Shown here: positions 1-5,929 of the stretch, piece after piece
How positions within the stretch are numbered: the stretch's first letter is position 1
Layout of the letters: every line of letters starts with the position of its first letter
Origin: an uncultured Thiodictyon sp.
GTDB lineage: Bacteria > Pseudomonadota > Gammaproteobacteria > Chromatiales > Chromatiaceae
DNA: 64,000 bases
Direction: 5' to 3'
Assembly (NCBI RefSeq): GCF_903946935.1
Contig: NZ_CAJAXH010000267.1
Span: forward strand, 1-64,000
Notes under the pieces: model-generated
Told to the model about the DNA's origin: nothing
The model's database searches: none
What the model saw: only the letters and a program-made list of their open reading frames with translations
Program-made: the position numbers and the translations under genes

Positions 1-441
1 CACCCCGCCGCCCGTGTCCTTGCCTTTTTCGCTTGTTCACGGGTGCCCGCCTCCAGCAGACCAAGATGCGGACCTCCTCGGTTACCGCGCATTCTCAATG
101 TCAGGCTCGACATGGCCTGGGACCCCGAGGAGTACCCGCATCGCTCGCTGTGGCGCGATACTGGTTGTTGCCTGCCAGCGGGCCAAAGCCGTCGGCACTC
201 TCCGACTAAAATTTTCGGGGCTCAAAACCTTCAAGGCCGGCTCCACCCGTTACCTTTACACCTCGCCTGCTTTCGCGCCTACGCATCGACACGCCCGTTA
301 CCGTTCGCGCCGCAAGGCTCGATACTGGGCTCGTGGCTAGCGACTACCCAGGTGGGAGTTCCACCCACTAGATTACGCGACATTGCCAAGCCGCACTGGC
401 CCCTTTTTCGCAATAATACTCTATCCCGGCTTACCGGCCGA
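1..441. other. Intergenic region, no supported gene; probable mobile-element debris
   Basis: Both forward frames stay open for 100-140 codons, but the translations are low-complexity, arginine- and proline-rich and match no domain I recognise, so I do not call a gene. Bases 382-404 contain a roughly 23-base motif that recurs at 39104-39126 with two or three differences, in both cases next to small accessory genes. This points to a remnant of an element present more than once in the genome. Identity of that element is unknown to me. Confidence 0.3.
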
Positions 442-666
442 TTACCCCGAGGCTGCCTGCGCTAAGTCGTAGCGCAGCACCAGGAGTCGATCGGCGCCGA
501 TAGCCGTCAGGGCATAGGTCCGACCCTCGTCGTCGATGAATTCGACCTCGAATACGTCCTGGCCGAGGGACTCCACTAGGGTACCGACCTGCCCCGTGAG
601 CAGACCGCGGTCGGGCAGATCGCCGGTGAGGGCAACGACATCGAAAGGTTTAATGTGTTGGGTCAT
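442..666 (-). CDS. DUF4926 domain small protein
   Basis: A protein of about 74 residues matching the DUF4926 family: an SH3-like beta-barrel pattern with the conserved core FDVVALTGDLPDRGL, then GQVGTLVE, then a VEFIDDEGRT strand. The start is the ATG at 664-666 (MTQHIKPF), which removes a seven-residue extension and leaves a 17-base gap to the upstream DUF6883 gene on the same strand, so the two are likely co-transcribed. DUF4926 proteins are small partners in two-gene accessory modules. Whether this one is an antitoxin or immunity-like protein is inference; no catalytic residues are evident. Confidence 0.75.
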   Translation of the reverse strand: MTQHIKPFDVVALTGDLPDRGLLTGQVGTLVESLGQDVFEVEFIDDEGRTYALTAIGADRLLVLRYDLAQAASG

Positions 667-683
667 GGGGGGCTCCCGATCGA

Positions 684-1016
684 TCACAGGACATAGCAGC
701 TGGTGAGCCGGGGGAAGTCCTCTCCGGTTCTGACGATCCAGGTGATTCGGACTGCCGCGGCTCCCTTTGGGCCGTCAATTGAGATATCCAAATCATAGCG
801 CCGACCATAGGCATCCGCCTCGCCGGCCGTCGCGTCATGCGTGCATGCGGCGCGCATAAAGGCGGTGCGCAGCCAGGCTGCTTCGCGGGCAGTGATGCCC
901 AGTGCGGCGGCGAAGACCCGGGCCTTGTGCTGGCCGCGGGGATGCGCCGGATTCAGACAGTACCCCCGTCGCTTCTGAAGGTCGACAAAGGCTCGGTCGG
1001 CGTTGGGTAGGCGCAT
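684..1016 (-). CDS. DUF6883 domain protein
   Basis: About 110 residues with the DUF6883 signature: an N-terminal MRLPNADRAFVDLQK, then YCLNPAHPRGQHKARVFAAA, a helical middle, and a C-terminal strand ending WIVRTGEDFPRLTSCYVL. The start at ATG 1014-1016 begins the conserved domain; the frame is open further upstream to 1100, but that extension is repeat-derived. It is transcribed into the DUF4926 gene 17 bases downstream. The pairing suggests a small mobile module, possibly toxin-antitoxin-like, but the biochemical role is not known. Its first 15 codons and upstream region are duplicated at 1640-1796. Confidence 0.8.
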   Translation of the reverse strand: MRLPNADRAFVDLQKRRGYCLNPAHPRGQHKARVFAAALGITAREAAWLRTAFMRAACTHDATAGEADAYGRRYDLDISIDGPKGAAAVRITWIVRTGEDFPRLTSCYVL

Positions 1017-1106
1017 GCTCGGGTCGGTCAGGTCAGGGATTTCCGGGGACAGTATATCTAACTCAGGTTTGGCGCGAGGCTGAATGAAGTAAACTGTCAC
1101 CGAAAC
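970..1106. repeat. Direct repeat, copy 1 (5' end of DUF6883 gene plus upstream region)
   Basis: About 137 bases that recur nearly unchanged at 1640-1796. The segment covers the first codons of the DUF6883 gene, its leader, and a terminal GTAAACTGTCACCG motif. The other copy carries an internal partial duplication of about 20 bases (the GATTTCCGGGGA segment occurs twice). The pair brackets a transposase fragment. Confidence 0.85.
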
Positions 1107-1195
1107 TCTTGTATTGCTCTGAACTGAAATCGTTGTCCGTCCCCGTTTTCCCGCATTTAGTAAACTGTCACCGTAATTTCTGTCACCGTAATTTC

Positions 1196-1477
1196 TACGT
1201 TCTGATGACCAACCACGTCCATTTGCTGGTCACGCCCGCAAGCGCCGTATCGATTCCGCAGGTCATTATCGCCGTGGGGCGTCAGTACGTGCAATATATC
1301 AACCACAGCTACCGGCGCACGGGAACCCTCTGGGACAGCAGGTACAAATCCTCCCTGGTGCAGGCCGAGACGTATCTCTTGTTTTGCCAGCGCTACATCG
1401 AGCTGAACCCGGTCCGGGCGGGCATGGTCGCCGACCCGGCGGAGTATCGCTGGTCGAGCTACCGGCATCACGCCCTT
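1196..1477 (+). pseudogene. Fragment of REP-associated tyrosine transposase (Y1_Tnp/TnpA_REP)
   Basis: The translation YVLMTNHVHLLVTP carries the HUH metal-binding motif of IS200-like Y1 transposases, followed by RRTGTLWDSRYKSSL and YIELNPVRAGMV, which holds the catalytic tyrosine region, and WSSYRHHAL. About 60 N-terminal residues and the C-terminal third of the usual protein of about 220 residues are missing. The homology begins and ends exactly where copies of the 19-bp repeat begin, forward on the left and inverted on the right. The fragment therefore cannot encode a whole enzyme. The open frame 1109-1567 exists only because the repeats lack stops. Confidence 0.85.
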
Positions 1478-1639
1478 AATTACGGTGACAGTTTACCAAA
1501 TACAGTAATTACGGGTTGCGTTCAACGCCCATCCGCATTCAGTGTATTTAGTAAACTGTCACCGTAATTCAGAAGCGTGGACCCAAGAAAAGGGATCGCA
1601 ACGAGAAATAATGCCATTTGGTAAACTGTCACCGTAACC

Positions 1640-1796
1640 CGCTTCTGAAGGTCGACAAAGGCTCGGTCGGCGTTGGGTAGGCGCATGCTCGGGTCGGTCA
1701 GGCCAGGGATTTCCGGGGACAGCAAGCGATTTCCGGGGATAGTATATCTAACTCAGGTTTGCGCGAGGCTGAATTAAGTAAACTGTCACCGAAACC
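1640..1796. repeat. Direct repeat, copy 2 (duplicated 5' end of DUF6883 gene)
   Basis: A second copy of 970-1106, including codons for MRLPNADRAFVDLQK on the minus strand. It then runs into the 19-bp repeat instead of the rest of the gene, so it is a truncated copy. It carries an internal 20-base partial duplication around 1706-1742. Confidence 0.85.
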
Positions 1797-1914
1797 AAGA
1801 CCTGACCCCATCCGTAATGCGTTAAATCGGACCACCCCGGCCACCGAAAGCAAGTCGCCAAGCGTGGCGAGGGAATTAAACGTGGTATGTCCCCTATTGC
1901 CGTGCTTATCTCCC

Positions 1915-2751
1915 TCACAGGTCTTCAAGGAGGCTGAATAGTTTTCTTAATTCGCTCTTATCGGGACAGCTCGGTACATCGTTAATATAATGTTTGCAAC
2001 TCGCGCGGAGGTAATCAACAACCCAGCGATACTTCGGATAGATGCCATTATCGGAGTAAATGCACTCCTCAATGTTCTCTATAATCATGGCCAGCGTTGA
2101 GCAATCCTGAAAAGCCGGAGCCAAATAGTCAACGAACATCGCAACGTCCTGCGTTATTCCCCATTTTTGGTATCCGGCGTGGGACCACTGAAATACGATA
2201 TTCCGATCCGAGATATCGTAATTAGGCATCTTTGCCAGCGATTCGTTTAGGCGCTTTATTAGTGCTCCCGCCGACCTGAGTTTTACGTCCTTAATGATTC
2301 GGTTGTCTAGGACAACACGGGGGTGCTTTGCATGCTCTTGCTCTAGTCGATAAGCCTGAGCATAGGCGGGGCCTACAACTTGTTGCTCGTTGATAGGGCA
2401 AAATGCATTACCATGCGAAATTCCGCCTCTCATCCAAATGTTGTCTTTCGCGAGGCCGAATTGAATATCACGGACGGCGATACAAAGATCTCGCAGCCTC
2501 TGCAAATTCTCATTGGGATCACTCCCGGAGCTAATCGAAAGGATTACTGAATCGCTGATTACAATGGAGCCGATAGGAACACCATCATTCGATGCCTTGA
2601 GCGTCTCGGTGCTTTTCTGCACCAAGTCGAAGTACTCCGATATCTTTTTGAGGTCTGCCGGTTTTTCGCTCATCACGAGTTTCTTGAAGCCTAAGACGTC
2701 GAGAAACGCTACGTAGTGAGGAGAATAACTGATGGCTGGGTCGTCGCTCAT
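1915..2751 (-). CDS. Nucleotide-cyclase-like protein, possible Pycsar-type cyclase
   Basis: A soluble protein of 278 residues. Near the N-terminus YVAFLDVLGFKKLV resembles the first metal-binding motif of class III nucleotidyl cyclases (F-x-D-[IV]-x-G-F). About residue 70, VISDSVILSI matches the second aspartate strand. Around residue 108, RGGISHGNAF and then VVGPAYAQAYRLEQEH match the glycine turn and the G-x-x-x-N/A-x-A-x-x-L/E helix. This layout (FLDVLGF, SDS, RGGIS, GPA.A..LE) is typical of the divergent cyclases that include Pycsar PycC enzymes making cCMP or cUMP. That assignment is inference. No cyclic-nucleotide-binding effector is adjacent. ATG 2749-2751 is preferred over a TTG nine codons earlier. 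Base composition is lower in GC than its surroundings. Confidence 0.6.
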   Translation of the reverse strand: MSDDPAISYSPHYVAFLDVLGFKKLVMSEKPADLKKISEYFDLVQKSTETLKASNDGVPIGSIVISDSVILSISSGSDPNENLQRLRDLCIAVRDIQFGLAKDNIWMRGGISHGNAFCPINEQQVVGPAYAQAYRLEQEHAKHPRVVLDNRIIKDVKLRSAGALIKRLNESLAKMPNYDISDRNIVFQWSHAGYQKWGITQDVAMFVDYLAPAFQDCSTLAMIIENIEECIYSDNGIYPKYRWVVDYLRASCKHYINDVPSCPDKSELRKLFSLLEDL

Positions 2752-2959
2752 AATCCAGATGCCCAAGAAGATGCCCAAGATCTCGGCCTCAGCCGTAGGG
2801 ACGCCGGTTACCCGGCAGGAGAAATAGCGGAAATAGGGGGCCGAAAATAGGGGACAGACTAAGTTTAATTCATCGACTCATCTCCAACATGTCCTTGACC
2901 ATGAAGCGTGGTCTGTCACCGATATTCCCTCCCGATCATTCTCCCTATTCTTGGAAGGC

Positions 2960-4390
2960 TTAAGGTAAAATTAATAATTTATTACACGCATCCTGATCAG
3001 GCCAGCGACTCAATGGCGCACGGCTCTTCGAGCGAAAATGATGTATATCGTAACCTAATTGATCCCAGATAGCCATTAGTTTGCTCATTACACAAACAGG
3101 TGTCACTTCACGTCCACGCACCAACCTAAGTTTTATCTGGCGTTCTTTAAGGCCTATTCTCCTATTTGTGAGTATTCCTTCACGGAAATCAATGCTATCG
3201 CTACCTGTTGTCTGGTACTCACCAGCAGATGTCCCGGGAAAGATTGCTGCGTCTATTGATGGCATTGCGCAAGCCAGCTCAACAATAGAACCCAACTCCC
3301 AGATCTCTGGGGTTCTCCAGTCGTCTTTACCTGCATATCTTGCCTGATAAGCTATGCTCACCGCGTCTTGGTAACTAGTACCGTATCCAGTTCCAATGCA
3401 GGTGTCGCCGGACCAATACTGTCCCTGGGAACATCGCTTCCATTGCAGCTTAGTCTCTTTATCAGTTACCGTTCCATCCCCATTGTCGATGAAACGACTA
3501 GCCGGGGCTGTGGCACTTACTTTCTTGTAATCGCAGTACTGCGTCATCGGTTTTTCTTGACGCTCCTGTTCATAGATCCTCTTAGCAGATACTAGAGAAT
3601 CCCTAAGAGATGAAAATGCATTCTTAAAACAGTCTTCAAGAACAGAAGAGATTGGGGACTCTGCCAGCAGAGAGTATTTTTTGTCAGCGCAGATAACCAT
3701 GTCGATCGCGAACGGCTTTAAAGCATCGGTTAAAAAAAGTCCCGTGCCAATTACTCCATCAAAAAATACGATATTTTGCGCTTTAGCAATAAGAAAGTGA
3801 TAAGCAGTGGTCATCTTAGTGGGGTATGATGAATATATCCACTCAGCGGCCGCGTCTGAAGTAATCGCGTCACTGTCGCGCAAATATATAAATGTCAGTT
3901 GTTTTGAAATGCTGTTTGTATTTTGACAAGAGGTCCAATCAGACTTGCAAAAATACCATATCACGTCATCGCTTAACGATGCATCGAAGGGTATTTGGGA
4001 ATGTTGGAGCCACTCTCTTGCCTGGCTATTGCTAACACCAGCTTTTTCCGCTATTTCTTTAGCTTTATAGTCAATATAACGATCTTTCGTCATTTTGAGC
4101 ATTCGTGCGTCGAAGAAAACGGCCGGGCTGTTGTACAGGCGTGATTGATCGGCCAATTCCTTGCAAGTTGGGCCGAAAAAGCCAAAAAACCATTGCTCTT
4201 TGGAAACAATACTAAGAACTTTTTCTTCAGTTGTGTCAGAGAAATCCGCCAAGCACTCGCTAACGGTTTCCTCGGATACGTGATATTTTTCTGCCAAAAG
4301 TTCGATCTTGCTCTTGCTCTTGCAAGAGAAGACAGCAAAAAAAATAAATAACGCGATACCCACAAGGTAGATATCTCGCATGTTTTTCAT
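2960..4390 (-). CDS. Lipoprotein with C-terminal DUF1566 (Lcl) domain
   Basis: About 476 residues. A signal peptide with hydrophobic stretch LVGIALFIFFAVFSC ends in a lipobox cysteine, so the protein is probably an envelope lipoprotein. The middle 250 residues are rich in polar and aromatic residues and unassigned. From about residue 300, RFIDNGDGTVTDKETKLQWKR is the hallmark opening of the DUF1566/Lcl C-terminal domain, followed by DDWRTPEIWEL and a closing LRLVRGR. After this the frame continues about 48 residues into sequence that looks unrelated (SKLMAIWDQLGYDIHHF), perhaps accidental read-through. The start is ATG 4388-4390; another ATG lies three codons later. It is AT-rich like the cyclase-like gene downstream and may have arrived with it. 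Confidence 0.6.
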   Translation of the reverse strand: MKNMRDIYLVGIALFIFFAVFSCKSKSKIELLAEKYHVSEETVSECLADFSDTTEEKVLSIVSKEQWFFGFFGPTCKELADQSRLYNSPAVFFDARMLKMTKDRYIDYKAKEIAEKAGVSNSQAREWLQHSQIPFDASLSDDVIWYFCKSDWTSCQNTNSISKQLTFIYLRDSDAITSDAAAEWIYSSYPTKMTTAYHFLIAKAQNIVFFDGVIGTGLFLTDALKPFAIDMVICADKKYSLLAESPISSVLEDCFKNAFSSLRDSLVSAKRIYEQERQEKPMTQYCDYKKVSATAPASRFIDNGDGTVTDKETKLQWKRCSQGQYWSGDTCIGTGYGTSYQDAVSIAYQARYAGKDDWRTPEIWELGSIVELACAMPSIDAAIFPGTSAGEYQTTGSDSIDFREGILTNRRIGLKERQIKLRLVRGREVTPVCVMSKLMAIWDQLGYDIHHFRSKSRAPLSRWPDQDACNKLLILP

Positions 4391-4770
4391 TAATTTTCTA
4401 ACCCTCAAGGAATAATTAGGGACAGACCACGGTTTTCACCAAACAACCCTCTCCGCCCATGGCTTCCGCACCTCGCCGCCAATAAAGCACTCCATGGAAC
4501 TGAGTGAAAGTAGGGGGAAGCGATCAGGCTCAAAATCTCCTTTTCCCCGAAGCCAGATGAATAAGGTGCCCTCCTATTGCATTAACAGAAATTTAACACA
4601 GGCAGCATGCAGAGCTTAGTGTATCGCCGGGGCTTTGACGGATGCAAATGGTTTTTTGTGGATACTTGACGGGAGCGGGTGGACATCGGGCGGGGCGACA
4701 CGGTGGATCTTAAGGTTGGCTTTGATCGTCGTTTCGGCCAGTCCGCGATATTCTGCGAGCCCGCGGCGGC

Positions 4771-4828
4771 GAGAGGTTGCCGTCCGTGGCGCAGGATTGC
4801 AGCGTCCCGGCCGGAATGACAATCAAGG
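4771..4828 (+). repeat. Dispersed repeat family A, copy 1
   Basis: A 58-base unit beginning GAGAGGTTGCC and ending CCGGAATGACAATCAAGG. Related copies lie at 5538-5575 (partial), 31757-31813 (inverted), 40352-40409 and 63293-63349, always between genes. Confidence 0.75.
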
Positions 4829-4869
4829 GCGGAATGGGTCTTGGTCGTCGTTTCGGCCAGCTCGGGGCC

Positions 4870-4925
4870 GGAGTCCAAGGCTTCAGCCTTGGATGGACAG
4901 GACTAAGGCTGAAGACTTGGACTCC
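4870..4925. repeat. Dispersed palindromic repeat family B, copy 1
   Basis: A 56-base imperfect palindrome with arms GGAGTCCAAGGCTTCAGCC and its complement, able to form a long hairpin. A second copy is at 60761-60817. It lies in non-coding DNA. Confidence 0.75.
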
Positions 4926-5114
4926 CCAACGGCCGCTGGCCGGACGCAGATCAAGGCGACGGCGCCGGTGTAAGCTGGGCGTCGAGCAGCAGGTTGCCCC
5001 CCGAAGGTGCGGCACGTGCCTCACCGCATCCTCCGGCCCTTGATCTGTCACACCGATCCCGATATGTTTAACGGTCGCCCTTGCTCTGATCGATATATCC
5101 CGCGAGAACCGCCC

Positions 5115-5369
5115 ATGACCACCGTCGTCGTTTCCTGCAAAGGTCAGATCCAACTGCCAGCCGCGCTACGGCGGCGTTTGGGTCTGGGTAGCGGCACGCA
5201 ACTCGAATTGCTGGAGGAGGGCGACGGACTGCGACTGCGCGTGGTCCGTGCCGAGCCCAGTGTCGATCTCACCGGGCTTGCCGGTCTGGTGACGGCACCG
5301 TCACGGGGCGTTCCGCGCCGTCTGGAGGACTTCGACCCGGCGACATTGACGGCGCGCAAGCGGGCGTGA
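5115..5369 (+). CDS. AbrB/MazE-type (SpoVT-AbrB fold) antitoxin, VapB-like
   Basis: 84 residues. The N-terminal half TVVVSCKGQIQLPAALRR followed by LGLGSGTQLELLEEGDGLRL is the swapped-hairpin AbrB DNA-binding domain used by VapB/MazE antitoxins. The C-terminal tail (RRLEDFDPATL) is the toxin-binding type of extension. The ATG at 5115 begins the domain. Its stop codon overlaps a GTG that opens a PIN-domain toxin reading frame (5366), the usual vapBC arrangement, but that toxin gene is broken after 14 codons. The antitoxin is therefore probably an orphan. Confidence 0.8.
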   Translation: MTTVVVSCKGQIQLPAALRRRLGLGSGTQLELLEEGDGLRLRVVRAEPSVDLTGLAGLVTAPSRGVPRRLEDFDPATLTARKRA

Positions 5370-5410
5370 AGTCGCTCGATACCAACGTCTTGGCCCGGTT
5401 CTTCATTTAA
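5366..5410 (+). pseudogene. Truncated vapC toxin (PIN domain), first 14 codons only
   Basis: Starting at GTG 5366 with a 4-base overlap with the antitoxin, the frame reads (M)KSLDTNVLARFFI and then TAA. D-T-N-V-L is the conserved first acidic residue region of PIN-domain RNases. The stop is created by the left arm of a 56-bp hairpin element (5407-5462). No further PIN-domain coding sequence is visible downstream, so the rest of the toxin has been lost. Confidence 0.8.
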
Positions 5411-5462
5411 GGATTTCCCGTTCACCCTTCGACAGGCTCAGGGCGAACGGAAAATCCTTAAC
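5407..5462. repeat. 56-bp near-perfect hairpin element that truncates vapC
   Basis: The arms TTAAGGATTTCCCGTTCACC (left) and GGGCGAACGGAAAATCCTTAA (right, given here in part) are complementary with two or three mismatches, around a TTCGACAGGCTCA loop. The CTTCGACAGGCTCAGGGCGAA core is a widespread bacterial palindromic repeat. Its left edge supplies the TAA that ends vapC. Confidence 0.8.
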
Positions 5463-5929
5463 TTGATGGCGGCCTTGATCATCATCCCGGCCACCGGGCT
5501 AGCCGCGAGGTCGTTGGTCCGCGCAGCGGACCCTACGGGCTGGATTCCGGCGTCCCTGCCGGAATGACGATCACGGCTTGGCGTTGATCATAACTCTGGC
5601 CGCTCGTGACACGGAGCCAGCGACTGGGCAGGTATTCGCAGACACCAAACCCCGCCGCGGACCATGATCATCGGTCCGCCCATCGACACTCCCGGCGCAG
5701 AGCGCCTGACACAGGCGCGACACCGCTGGAGCGGTGTCACGAGAATGGGGGGTCGGCGCCTGGGAGCGCCGACAGTCTGTCGGCGACGGCGCGAAGCGCC
5801 GTTGGGTTCTCGCGAAAACAAGGCCCTTTGCGATTCACCGCGAAACCGCGAACCGCCTGCGGCGGCTGGCCGACAGAATGTCGGCGCTCCCAGGCGCTCC
5901 CAGGCGCTGCGCGCCGGGAGCGTCGGCGT
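5463..5929. other. Intergenic region with dispersed repeats
   Basis: No gene seen. A partial family A repeat lies at 5538-5575, preceded by a GGTCCGCGCAGCGGACCCTACGG half-element (here 5515-5536) related to the perfect palindrome at 59078-59137. The palindrome at 5718-5743 (family C) and a GGCGCTCCCAGGCGCTCC cluster near 5890 occupy the rest. Confidence 0.55.
5718..5743. repeat. Palindromic repeat family C, copy 1
   Basis: GACACCGCTGGAGCGGTGTC is a near-perfect palindrome. The extended form CGTGACACCGCT..AGCGGTGTCACGAG occurs again at 60863-60890, and a half copy is at 20069-20085. Confidence 0.7.

Larger units (their letters stand above)
1089..1796. repeat. Family of 19-bp GTAAACTGTCACCGTAATT repeats
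   Basis: The motif GTAAACTGTCACCGTAATT or a close variant occurs on the plus strand at 1089-1106, 1160-1178, 1551-1569, 1621-1637 and 1778-1796, as a shortened form at 1181-1195, and inverted at 1478-1496. Such motifs are commonly found beside REP-associated tyrosine transposase genes. The forward copies at 1160-1195 and the inverted copy at 1478-1496 abut the two ends of the transposase fragment. Spacing is irregular, so this is not a CRISPR array. Confidence 0.8.
4391..5114. other. Intergenic region made of dispersed repeats
   Basis: No gene is supported. A GGGACAGACCACG motif near 4417 resembles 2849-2860 and flanks the AT-rich island. Two members of dispersed repeat families lie here, at 4771-4828 and 4870-4925. 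Open frames in this stretch translate to arginine- and proline-rich shadows. Confidence 0.6.

Noticed and set aside
1089-1796. Possible CRISPR array from seven short repeats
   Set aside because: Spacing is irregular, one copy is inverted, and the intervals contain transposase and duplicated gene sequence; no cas genes are present.
1915-4390. Complete two-gene Pycsar system
   Set aside because: The neighbour is a lipoprotein with a DUF1566 domain and lacks a cyclic-nucleotide-binding or TIR domain, so only the cyclase-like gene is proposed.
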